This document shows positions 48,001 to 57,879 of a stretch of DNA of 64,000 nucleotides, piece after piece. Where the stretch lies: contig NW_008246076.1 in the NCBI RefSeq assembly GCF_000281045.1, positions 376,057 through 440,056 on the forward strand. Direction: 5' to 3'. This DNA is from Saprolegnia diclina VS20. Taxonomy: Eukaryota; Oomycota; Saprolegniomycetes; Saprolegniales; Saprolegniaceae. The notes beneath the pieces are model-generated. The model had not been told where the DNA came from. It saw nothing but the letters and a program-made list of their open reading frames with translations, and did no database searches. How positions within the stretch are numbered: the first letter of the stretch is position 1; every line of letters starts with the position of its first letter. Both the position numbers and the translations under genes were made by a program.

Positions 48001-48492
48001 GCCGACGTTGCCGTGCAGACAGCCCGCAAGCGTCTGCAGATGCAACAAGAAGCTCGAGTCTTCTTGCTCTTCCGACTCGATATCAGCGTCATGGAGGATA
48101 TCGCGGATGAGCGTATGGATGAGCGTTTGCAGGAGCTTGGCGAGCGGTGGCGTCGGGTACCCGACCAGCGCGCCTTTGGTGACCTCGCAGAGAATCACCA
48201 GCATGTCGTCTTCCAGCCGACTCGCCTCCATGTTGATGGCCATGCGCGCGACAATGTCCACAAGCGACTGGAAGGTCGATGGCGGCAGCGCCTTGAGGTG
48301 CTGCACGAACGTTGCCGACATGAGACCTGCCCGCAGCTCGGCCAGCGGACCATGCTTGGAGCCCATGGCTTGCATCGGGCTGCTGTACATGGCGATGAAG
48401 GCTTCCGCCATCCCATGGACCTCCCGTCGGGTCACGCCCATGCTCGGGAAGCTCGCGCTCATTGCCCGCCGGCGCGGGTCCACCGCGATCAT
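45027..48492 (-). CDS. CIP2A: CIP2A homologue, PP2A inhibitor
   Basis: Fourteen exons (48492-47738, 47696-47330, 47280-47053, 47000-46905, 46862-46605, 46560-46267, 46220-46152, 46095-45998, 45953-45854, 45809-45693, 45644-45574, 45528-45372, 45328-45227, 45176-45027) join in phase to 953 residues; human CIP2A has 905. Residues 1 to about 560 are armadillo-like helices with a diagnostic stretch: IYSMSILARLVLSEPVGQKL, then FQTKNIEKALALI. From 569 to about 910 the protein is coiled coil (KQLDLAKAEHELAKRAWADQ, SFASLESRFESQQLQLE). The tail HELQQHAELQAMIHKLSSHN matches the C-terminal HSHMIAMIHSLS block of CIP2A. CIP2A binds PP2A-B56 and, in animals, TOPBP1 in mitosis. The very short exons (down to 69 nt) explain why this gene is easily missed. 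Confidence 0.87.
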
Positions 48493-49096
48493 CGCGCTTT
48501 CGAACGGAATGGATCCGGATATCCACAAGTGTATCCGTACGACGCAGGCTTAAACGTGTTTTACGTTAAACGACGTTTTATTTCGCCCAAAGGTCGCTAC
48601 CGAGAGCGGACTCATCTTTTCATCTTCCGAGGAAGCAGCTTGCGCGCCAAGCGGCGGTCGTCAGCGGTCGTCGCATCGCTACGTAGTATTATACATAGAG
48701 CTACTCGCAGTGGCCGGACCAGGCGACTCTTCGGTAGCCAGACCAGGTTCCCAGAAGAAGGGGCAGATGCATATCACCACGCCTTCGCCAGCACCCATGG
48801 TTTCTGCACGAGGTCAGCAACTCCTAGTATACAGGTAGCACGGAGTGCAATACGAGTCGAATACGTGAGCTTGAGCCGTTGGTGTCGTTGCTGGACGGGC
48901 AGCCACGTCAAAATTACCTTGGCGTTTAAACGTTAACATGTTGCGTTTTACCCGTGAACCGAAAAACTGGGTCGGCGCCGTTACGGTTATAAGATCGGGA
49001 GAAGCCGGCCCCACAATCCCGACCATCACGCTCTCGTCCCGGTCTCTCTTCAGCGCCTGGAGAACCTTCGCGCCCGACCCGCTCCTCCGCCCCGCC
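48493..49096. other. Divergent intergenic region
   Basis: 604 bp between CIP2A (minus) and the 950-residue gene (plus). Palindromic TTTAAA/GTTTAAAC-like stretches occur at about 48550-48580 and 48920-48935; no CCAAT box was seen. Confidence 0.45.
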
Positions 49097-52000
49097 ATGA
49101 CCGCCGCCACTGCCCCGGCGCCCATCGACCGCCCCGAGCTCCGGACCTTTGCCGCCATTGTGTGCAAGGAGTGCTTGTACCTCGAGTTTCCCGGCTGCGA
49201 CGTCCATGGCCTTCTGTATACTGAGCCCGTGCACGAGGGCGGCGAGCTCCACGCCAAGTGCCCAAAATGCTCGGCGGCGACGCACAACCAGCGCCCGTTC
49301 CGCGAAGGCTGCCGCCGCTGCAAAGGCAAGACCAGCATCACCATGTGGAACTCGAGCGGCAACGAGATCGCCCAAGCCTTCCGGTACGTCGCTATCTGCA
49401 GGGAACGGCCATCGAGCGTACGCGGCTGCTAGCTTTTTTCCATCGCGCGTCGAGGAGATTGACCATGCCGTGCTGCAGTGCGAAGCGCGCGGCTGCGCGA
49501 GCGTCGTGTTTCCGAGCTCGCGCGAGGTGCTCACGACGCGCACGCCTGCCGCACCCATCGTTACATCAACACAGCGAGTACTCAAGGTCTCCAACTTTCA
49601 GCTGAGCATGCCGCATATCGCGGGCTGCCCGCGCCAAGGCATGCCACTGCATACGGTCGATCCTCTATCTCGGCCATGCAATCTCATGTCGACTAGATGG
49701 CCGTGCGTTTGCCCAAGAGCGAGCTCAAGTTTGTACTCGAGCGCATCGACATGTGCCCGCTCCCAACGATCCTTTGCGCTGGCCCTACGTATCGGAAGCG
49801 GATCCTGGCTCCGCCCCAAGACACCAACCAGCTGCACCAGGTCGACACGTTTGAACATCGCTCGTGGCAGCTGACGCATTGGCGTAGATCTACTTGTGTG
49901 TATTGACGACGATTCTCAAGACCTTCGACAACAACTCGCCCGCTGCGCTCGAGCCGCTCAAGCAGGTACACGGGCCTGTCTTGTGCCATTTGGTTTCTTA
50001 TTCCGATCGTAGATTGGACTTGTCTTTGCCAAGTCGGACGTCATGTCGATCTTTCACGACTGGGCGCCGCCATCGGACGTTCCGAGAACAGAGATTCATC
50101 CGCAGCGCTCGGTGTGCACGGCCCGTGGCGATGACGCGCACGGCGCCGCGTGGTAGAGATTCTCGGTCTCATACTCCATTTTCACCCGATTTTCTAGCGT
50201 GGTCGATCCTGGACTGACGTACTGGAAGGTCGAATGCGCACCCGGGCAGTCGGCGTCCATTGAGCTCGTCTTTGAGCCGCCCATATCGGTCTCGGCCATT
50301 GCGCTGCGGTGGCACGCGCAGCGCTACGTGTGCGCTACGTACACGCTGTACGCGTCGACGGACAAGGGGCGGACGTACGAAGCGATTGCGAGCGTGGCCA
50401 AGCCGATGCTTGAGCATCGAGTGACGTTGGCGTCGGTAGGATGCTGTCATTGCTGATTGCAGCGATACCATGTCGTGGCAGGCGCTCGAGAATGCGTCGC
50501 ACGTCAAGCTTGTGGTGGACAATAGCACCGGTATGTCGAGTTCATCTCAATCTCAAACTCAAAATCGCGTAATGTAGACTCTACCGTGTCGTTTGGCCTC
50601 GAGAGCTTTGGCGTGTACGATACCAAGGTCGAGGTGCTCTATACACCGCCCAACCAGCTCCTCCAGGACCTCCTGAAGTGGATTGCGACGGCGACAGCAT
50701 CGACGATCCCGTCCATTCGCGTCTTGGCCCTGCAGCTCCTGCAGCAGGTCGCGCTCATGTCCGGGTCCCTGTGCGGCCTCTTGCATGTGGTCAAGAGCAT
50801 GCTTGTGGCGGCCGAGACCGAGCTCGATGTAGACGAAACCATTGGCTTTGTGTCGCAGCTGTCGCAGTCGATCCAGAAAACCATGCTGCGCTCCAACGCG
50901 TCGGCCGACCACGCGCGACTCGAGAAGCGCATCATTACGCAAATGTCCATGTCCCTCCAAGACGAAGTGACGCGGCGGACGATCCAGATCCTTCAGAACA
51001 TCCCAGGCCTCGAAGTCTACTCGCCGCAACAAGCCAGCACGCCCGAGCCAGCGACGCCTCTCGTGTCCAGTTCCTCTGTGCGACCACCCGAGGTCGTGGG
51101 GCCCAAAGACCACGAGATGGTGCGGGTACCGCCATAGCTCTTATTCGTGCATAGTTTTGTCATGTGGTATAGAGCGATGCGGAGCCATCCTTGCAGCAAT
51201 ACCCGGTCCTCGTCTTGCTCTTGTGCCAGGTACCAACCATCTCTCTGCTCAACAGCAAAGATGATTCTGTGTGGCGGTAGCACTCGTTCTCCAAGTCGAT
51301 TCGGACGCGCACCGAGGTACATACGCGTCCTAGGTATCCGAACGTATGACATTGTGTAGCTCTCAATGGTGCTCCTCAGCGTCCTCAGCGAGCTCAGTGT
51401 GTGGCAAATGCAGCGCATGCAAAAACCCGAAGTGTTTGTTGGTCGACGCGAAGACGAGCTCCGTCGCCTTGAAGACCCATTCTCGATGCAAGTGTGTCCT
51501 GAGCTCTTTGACGTGTGCCACGACCTGCTCCAAACCATCTTGGCGCCGTGGCTTGCGCCCGAGGATGCGACGCGACTTGCCCTCCACGCGCAACTCACCG
51601 AGGCGAGCGCAACGTTCCAGCGCTCTCTCGCCGCGTCGCCGTCGAACGCGCTCGAGCAGCCGTTCAATCCTATCACAATGGGCCTCGCGGTCCTGCAGGT
51701 ATGTTCACGTTGCCTTGCAACTATGCTGCTATTGTGGTTAGGTCATAACTGCCAACGTGCGCCGACTCGTGCTCTCGCAGGTCAACCCGGTCGACGTCGG
51801 GCTTGGTGTCCTGGACGACGACGGCGTCGACCAGCCGCTCGTGCCCATGATTGCATCACTCGAAAAGCTCATTGGCCTCGGCACCAAGCAGTCGGACCCG
51901 CTCTTTGCGCTCTCTCTGCAAGCCGCCGCGGCCGTCGAAGTCGGCATGGAAGCGTTCTACCCGTCGTCCCAGGTACATTCCTCGTCCGTCCTTTCTCTCA

Positions 52001-52539
52001 AAGACGCAGTAGCAACGGACGGCGCTGCTCACGAACCGCATGGGCTCGGGCGCGACGCTCGAGTTCCAACTGCGCTGGCCTGTTCAGGAGCGCGAGCAAG
52101 AAGACCCGCGCTACGAACGCCTCATCTTGTTGCTCCAGGTAGTACTGATCTTGCAATCGTATCGACTAAACACGCGTATGCGATCGACTAGCTCGTGTGC
52201 ATCAAGCACGGCTACGTCCATGCACTGCGCGGCCAATGGGGCGTCTTTCTGCATTTAGTGCTCCAAGTGCCAGACGCCCAATCGACGAGCGACGTCCTCA
52301 CACAGCCGATCGCCGAGTGCATCGCGCAGGCCGGGTTTGCCTCGTGGCGCGTCGTCGCCGGCGCCCAAGAGATCTCGATCACGCTCCAGCGCCACCTGCA
52401 CTGGAATCGCGTCGAGAAGATGTCGCACGACTCGGGCTCGGGCTGGATCCGTGTCTACCCGCGCGACGTGGCAGCCTTCTCGGACGTGCTCGCCGAGGTC
52501 GAAGCCTTTGCGTCGACGCCGACGCTCAAGAAGTCGTGA
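49097..52539 (+). CDS. Unknown 950-residue protein with zinc-finger and discoidin-like parts
   Basis: Fourteen exons (49097-49383, 49433-49655, 49697-49840, 49888-49965, 50013-50152, 50198-50425, 50463-50530, 50578-51125, 51173-51229, 51281-51316, 51360-51698, 51742-51972, 52013-52138, 52192-52539) join in phase to 950 residues. The N-terminus carries CxxC pairs (CKEC, CPKC, CRRC) that could form a zinc finger. Residues about 295-390 (VVDPGLTYWKVECAPGQ, SVSAIALRWHAQRY, YTLYASTDKGRTYEA) look like an F5/8-type (discoidin, galactose-binding) beta sandwich. The remainder is helical with no family I recognise. Intron 5 could start at GTAGAG (used) or GTGGTA, and intron 6 is short (37 nt), with an alternative donor. 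A single gene rather than several is supported by unbroken phase across all exons. Confidence 0.7.
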
Positions 52540-52585
52540 TAAGTACGACGATAAGACAACATATGTACGATGTTCGAGGTCGTGG

Positions 52586-52957
52586 TTAGAAGAGGTGCAA
52601 GTAGACCATGAAGCACGCAAGACCGACCGCCGCCACGATGGCCATGAGCGGAATGTCGGCGGCTTCGTCGTTGTCGGTCGCGCTCGCAGCGCTGCCGCCG
52701 CCGAGGAACCGCTTGGCGAGCGACGGCTTCTTGGCCGGCGCCGCGCCCTTGCGCGTACCATTCTTGACATACTTGTGAGCATCGTCGACGCGCATCTAGT
52801 AAGCAGCCATGAGCAATCGTCATGTAGGCATGCATGGGCATGGAGGGATGTATACGCGGTAGATGTCGTCGTCCGTGTAGCCGAGCTGCTTGAGCTCGAC
52901 CTTCATGGCCGCGGTGATGAAGAACGGGATCTGGGCCGTGCCATTGCGCTGTGACAT
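52586..52957 (-). CDS. Small tail-anchored membrane protein (103 aa)
   Basis: Exons 52957-52856 and 52795-52586 (intron 60 nt, phase 0). The protein starts MSQRNGTAQIPFF and has a helix-forming segment AMKVELKQLGYTDDDIYR, a basic linker (KKPSLAKRFLGGG) and a C-terminal hydrophobic anchor of about 20 residues (LMAIVAAVGLACFMVYLHLF) with no lumenal tail. This is the layout of a GET-pathway tail-anchored protein of ER or mitochondrial outer membrane. I do not recognise a named family. The stop is 46 bp from the convergent 950-residue gene. Confidence 0.75.
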
Positions 52958-53084
52958 GCTGGGCTGGTAGATTCTACATGCACATATCGTCGTCGTCGCC
53001 AGCGTCGAAGCGCATGCGTCTACGTCTACCTCACGGAAGCGGCAATCGAGGAGTGAAGTCGGCAAACCACAATCCAGCGTTCCG

Positions 53085-53117
53085 ATTGGCCATTACCACG
53101 TTTCGATCGTTGATTGG
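53085..53117 (-). promoter_or_regulatory. Two CCAAT boxes upstream of the tail-anchored gene
   Basis: ATTGG on the plus strand at 53085-53089 and 53113-53117, i.e. CCAAT in the direction of the minus-strand gene; both are followed by CCA, giving ATTGGCCA. Confidence 0.45.
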
Positions 53118-53369
53118 CCAAAAAGAATAAATTCCGATTATTGCTGGGTTTTCAGCGTCATCTTATTTCTGGTATGAACGCCAGCAAGTATCTGCTCCTT
53201 TACGTTGCTATGGACCCCAACCTGTGCACTCGAATGCTTTAATCGGTCGCCCGAGTATACTTATACCATGCATGTAGTACCTCAAGGGTTTAGCCCAACA
53301 TGCCGATGTGAGTACCTCGGGTCCGCAAGCATCAGCACCGCACCTACCTTGGTCCAGAGATTAGATGCC

Positions 53370-53444
53370 ATTGGCTGAAAATCCAAGAAAGATTCACCAT
53401 CGCCGTCGTGGATTGGCCAAGCTGAAATCACGCTCTCGGATTGG
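53370..53444 (+). promoter_or_regulatory. Three ATTGG boxes upstream of the membrane protein gene
   Basis: ATTGG at 53370-53374, 53412-53416 and 53440-53444, within 60-130 bp of the ATG at 53501. Confidence 0.45.
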
Positions 53445-53500
53445 ACAAAAGTCGAGCGACGCCCCGACAACGGTTTATATCACGACGGCAAGCCTCGACC

Positions 53501-54319
53501 ATGCTCGCCAAGCTCGGCGCGCTCTGCCTCCTTAGCGCAGCCTACTTCCGCCCGGAAGCGTGTCTCTATGGCATCTCTCTTGTCGCCTCGGCGGCCTCGA
53601 TGGACGTCGGCGACGTCGCGGCCTCGCCCCACAGCGCGCTCTTCGTGCGCCTCGTCCTCACGTTGGTGGCGTTCACGACGGCAGTCGCCCGGACGCGGGC
53701 CAACTACCTCACGCTGCTGGCGCTGCTCGTGTGTCTCCAGACGTTCTGCCTCCAGCTGCACATGCAGAACGAGACGTACGAGGCGCTGCCGCTGACCAAG
53801 CCGGCGCAGCTCATCTTTTTCCAGATTCTCGCGACCATCACGTTTAGCCTCGTGCTCGCGGTCGGGTACTTTGCGCCGCTCCCGCTCTCGCAGCGCCAGC
53901 TCTACCGCAAGCGCCTCGTTGAGTTTTACAAGACGCACAACCCGGACAAGCTCGACGAGGTGGACACCATTTTGCGCCGGTACCGCCACCACGAAGAGGT
54001 CCTCTTTACGCGGCTCAAGAAGAAGTACATCTTGCACGACCCAATCGACGCAAGCGACGAAGAGAGCGACGACGAGCACGAAACGTCGACGGACGACGAG
54101 CCAAAGACGTCGATGGCCCAGTACGACAGCGAAGACGACGCGACCAACGAAGCCGACAAGGACGACGAGCCCATGGCGCCGAGCACGCCACCGCCGTCGA
54201 CGCCGCAAGCTCGTGCCGATACCGCACCCCGTGTGCGCACAGCCATGCAAGAGGTCCAAGCCGCCCAACAAGCACGCATCGAAGAGCGCATCCAGCGGCT
54301 CAAGAAGGCCAAGGCCTAG
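53501..54319 (+). CDS. Four-segment membrane protein with charged cytosolic tail
   Basis: Intronless, 272 residues from ATG 53501 (MLAKLGALCLL). Four hydrophobic segments lie in the first 150 residues: residues 2-18, about 47-65, about 70-88 and about 105-125 (LIFFQILATITFSLVLAVGY). The tail begins with RKRLVEFYKTHNPDKLDEVD then ILRRYRHHEEVLFTRLKKKY. This resembles a short module (FYxxHNPxKL...ILxxYxGxExxLFxxLxxKY) that I associate with unrelated oomycete proteins. A very acidic, Ser/Thr-rich stretch (DASDEESDDEHE...) and a final helix (VQAAQQARIEERIQRLKKA) follow. The function is unknown; the acidic linker suggests a protein-interaction tail. Confidence 0.78.
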   Translation: MLAKLGALCLLSAAYFRPEACLYGISLVASAASMDVGDVAASPHSALFVRLVLTLVAFTTAVARTRANYLTLLALLVCLQTFCLQLHMQNETYEALPLTKPAQLIFFQILATITFSLVLAVGYFAPLPLSQRQLYRKRLVEFYKTHNPDKLDEVDTILRRYRHHEEVLFTRLKKKYILHDPIDASDEESDDEHETSTDDEPKTSMAQYDSEDDATNEADKDDEPMAPSTPPPSTPQARADTAPRVRTAMQEVQAAQQARIEERIQRLKKAKA

Positions 54320-55622
54320 TTGCGTGCGTGCACAGCAGTCTCTCTCTCGTCACACGTCTTTTCCCCACTGTTTCTTGTCACAGCGGTGGGTGTCATCGAT
54401 ATTTTTGACGTGGGCGCATCACGTGCCCGCTACGGTCCGTCCTAAGAGCTACGGTCGTCCTAAGATCTCGGGTTCACAGGATGAGCTCCACGCAGAACCA
54501 AACGACGGATCCTACGAGAGAAGTGATCCAAGGAGCTACCATCAGCAGATGTCTCTCCATGACGCGGAGATGCCGGATCAACAGACGTTAGTGGTGGTGG
54601 CATGATGGACCAATAACCTCTCTCCCGATAGAGTAGGCCTAACCCCGGAAACCAATATGGGGGCGTGGACGACCTGGCGCTGGAGTAGTTTAGTCGATTG
54701 GCGTCCGTGTAATCGCATTCAATACATCTTGGTCATACCAAGCAACGGAGCTGCTTGCAAAAAGCGAGTCGAGTGCACTCGTCGTATGGACGTCCTTTCC
54801 ACTCAGTTAGTAGAACGAACTTGCAGGACTAACTGAAGCACGGCCACGGGTCCTTTCCACGGTGCTGATCCATGAATTCGATCCTTCGAGTTCTTAGTCA
54901 GCGTCGTCGTGGGCGTGTTCGATGCAAGACCATGCGCATGCAATGGCACATGCAGTCCTTGTCATTATCACTGGCGTGGAAGACGCCGTTAAGCCCAGTG
55001 CATGGCCGATATGGCCTTATACCTGCTGTAGCAATAGAAGGAGCTTTCGAAATCTTATTCCGCGTACTCGCCGACTTGCGCGACGCCATGACATGCTAGT
55101 GTAAAGGCACATACCGTAGTCCCTTCCCCATTTTCTGACGCATTGGAGGACTTTGCATGTCAAAGTAGAACTCTGCGCGCCTACTTGTTGGGTGATTCCA
55201 GACACGTTCACGTAGCAGTTGGCACTACATGGGCGCACGAAGTGTCGAGTGGGCAGTACACTGCATGGGAATTTCCGTTGGCTTTATACTGGGCAGTCGA
55301 CGCTCTGGCCTGCCGACTACATGAATATTATTCGAGTTCAGTCCATGACGTCGGGTCGAAACATCCGACCGCTGATGTCAACCGCGCTCCTTCAATCCTG
55401 GCATGGACGACAGCCATCCATTTACTAGTACTAGTATACTAGTAGGCCCAACGACTTCCACCTGCCCGCGACTGCTCTTTACTTGACACTGCGAGGTTGT
55501 AGGACAGTGTGTTATTTCCAATTCTGAGAATGAGCTCAAACAAAGCTTAGTCCGCGATCCACGCAGAGACACAGGTCCAGATCAACATATGAACCGTGGT
55601 GGATCTCAGAGCAGGCGAATGA
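54320..55622. other. Intergenic region, no gene seen
   Basis: 1.3 kb between the membrane protein and glutathione reductase copy 1. It includes a short direct repeat of CGTCCTAAGA near 54439-54470 and TCCTTTCCAC near 54790 and 54852. No supported coding frame. Confidence 0.55.
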
Positions 55623-57158
55623 CTAGTTGCTGGCCGGCGGCTTGAGAAGCGTCGGCGGCTTGCGCGCCGTGCCATGCGGCAACGTCACGACGTCCTTGAT
55701 CTTGCCCCACTCGGGCATCGTCACGAGCTCCTCCGACGCCGTCGGGTGGATCGCCACAATGTTGTCAAAATCTGATTTGTACGCGCCCATCTTGACGGCG
55801 ACGCCAAAGCCCTGGATCATCTCGTCGGCGCCGAGGCCCGCGACGTGGACGCCGACGACAGTCTCTTCGACGCCGATGCACACGAGCTTCATCGCGGTTT
55901 GCACCTTGTCCTTCTCAGCGCTCATGGCGTAAAACATGTTGGAGAACGAGCTTGTGTGCGTCGTCACGTTGTGCGCACCGTACTGCGCAACGGCCTGCGG
56001 CTCGGTCAAGCCAATCGTACCAATCGGCGGGTGGCTAAAGACGACCGTCGGGATCTGGTGGTAGTTGACACATGCGTTGGGCTCGTTGCCAAAGAGACGG
56101 TCCGCAAGGCGGCGACCCGCCGCAATCGCCACCGGCGTCAGCTCCCACCCAGTCGTCGTCACGTCGCCGACCGCATGCACATTCGGGACGGTCGTGTTTT
56201 CTTGGGCGTCGACTTGAATAAACTGATCTGGCGAAAGTGCAATGTCGGTCGTCTCCAGACCCAAGTCGTGCGTCCGCGGTGTGCGACCAATCGCAAAGAG
56301 GACCGTCTCAAAGCCCGCGAACGACTGCGCCACGCCGGCCACCGTCGCTTGGATCGTCAACGTCCCGTCCTCCGCCTTCTCAATCGACGTGATGCCGCTC
56401 TCCCGCACAAAGCGGACGCCGGCACTATCCATTCATCATCATGAGCACGTTGCAATATCGAGAAGGAGATCGTACTGCTCCATCTCGGTGTTGACGAGGT
56501 CGCGCACGATCGGGTCAAAGGTGCGCAGAACTTGGTTGCCGCGGCAAAAGACCGTCGTGTCCGACTTGAGCGCGTTAAAAATGCCGGCGAGCTCGACCGC
56601 AATGTAGCCGGCGCCGACGACCGCGACCTTGCGGGGCTGCGTCTCGAGCGCAAAGAAGCCGTCGCTCGAGATCGCGTGTTCGATGCCGGGAAGCGGTGGC
56701 ATGGCCGGGACACCGCCGACGGCAATGAGAATGTGCTTGGCCGCGTAGCGGTCGCCGTTGACTTCGACCGTGTGGTTGTCGACAAACTTGGCGGCGCCCA
56801 TGACGAGGTCGACCTTGTCTTCGAGCATGCCCTCGCCATACATGTCGTTGAGCCACTTGACGTACGCGTCGCGCTTGGCCTTCATGGCCGCCCAGTCAAA
56901 GGCGCCAAATTGAATGTCCTGCACGCCCTTGAAGGCGTACGCGCGCGCCGAGTGAAGCATCTCAGCGTGGAGCGCAGCGTTGAACATAATCTTCTTGGGC
57001 ACGCAGCCGACGTTGACGCAGGTGCCACCGAGGCCAGCGCCGTCGTTGGCTTGGCCACGCTCGATGACAAGGACCTTGGCGCCGTAGGCCACCGCGCGGT
57101 GGGCCGACGAGACCCCGCCAGAGCCAGCGCCGAGAACAATGTAGTCGTACGTTGCCAT
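55623..57158 (-). CDS. Glutathione reductase, copy 1
   Basis: Exons 57158-56476 and 56424-55623 (intron 51 nt, phase 2) give 494 residues, the size of cytosolic glutathione reductases. FAD-binding GAGSGG lies at residues 10-15, the redox disulphide is Cys47/Cys52 in [13 protein letters not shown], the NADPH-fold glycines are in [13 protein letters not shown], a second FAD contact is [14 protein letters not shown], and the catalytic base is His454 in HPTASEEL. It reduces GSSG with NADPH for thiol homeostasis. No presequence is visible, so probably cytosolic. It is head to head with copy 2, 721 bp away; the centre of the gene including the intron is nearly identical to copy 2, while both ends differ. 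Confidence 0.94.
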
Positions 57159-57214
57159 GCTGCGAAGTCGGTAGGCGATTTGCGACTGCCAGCGACGTCA
57201 AAGATTGCCCCACA

Positions 57215-57295
57215 CCAATCCGGAAACGCCTATCCGGATGAGCGCGATCTTGCTGTCGCTGACCGCAAGGTGCGAGGCGCGATGCAATTGATTGG
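57215..57295. promoter_or_regulatory. CCAAT/ATTGG boxes upstream of reductase copy 1
   Basis: CCAAT at 57215-57219 and ATTGG at 57291-57295, 57-137 bp upstream of the minus-strand ATG at 57158. Confidence 0.4.
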
Positions 57296-57787
57296 CCGTG
57301 ATCGACGTCGTTCTTAGCTTTCTAGCTGGTAGCGACGCTAGTTCGCTCGCCGAAGCATCGACCCATTGAAAAGTCCAGCTAAAGCCGAAACCCAAAGGTT
57401 AAACCAAAGGTTTTACATCGACGAGCAACCTCAGCGCAAATAACCCAAAAATCTTAAATTTGTCATAACTTTGAACGAAAATTATTGATTAGAGAACTTT
57501 CGAAGCTCCTTTTTTGCTGTTTCCTGTAAGGGACCCTGTCACCGCACTGGTCGAGTAAAATCAACAATGAAATGGTCTGGAAACCCCGTCAAGGACGCGC
57601 CTCGAACCGACAACCACGCAGCTAAGACATAGGCACTAAGCATATTTGGCAACCCGAGGTCGCGCAAGATTCAAATCGCGTAAGGACGAGGACGTTCGTA
57701 GTGGTGATGACGGACGTCGTTGGATGACGCGGTCTGCACCAGTCGGTTCGCGATTTCGGGTGCAGAAAGATCGCGATCGTCGCTGTG

Positions 57788-57825
57788 ATTGGTGGATCGA
57801 AAATCCAACCGCGTCCTTTGATTGG
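57788..57825 (+). promoter_or_regulatory. ATTGG boxes upstream of reductase copy 2
   Basis: ATTGG at 57788-57792 and 57821-57825, 55-92 bp upstream of the ATG at 57880. Confidence 0.45.
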
Positions 57826-57879
57826 CTGCAGGGTGGCACGCCCACGGACGACCGCAACTTCCAAATTTGAATTTGCACC

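Larger units (their letters stand above)
52958..53500. other. Divergent promoter region
   Basis: 543 bp between the tail-anchored gene (minus) and the four-segment membrane protein (plus); no gene seen. It contains five ATTGG/CCAAT boxes, listed separately. Confidence 0.5.
57159..57879. other. Divergent promoter region between the reductase copies
   Basis: 721 bp with no supported gene. The stretch 57400-57560 is AT-rich. ATTGG boxes lie near each start. A tRNA-like stretch near 57600-57680 did not fold and was rejected. Confidence 0.5.

Noticed and set aside
57590-57690. tRNA-like stretch with two B-box-like sequences
   Set aside because: Neither strand gives pairing T-arm and acceptor stems.
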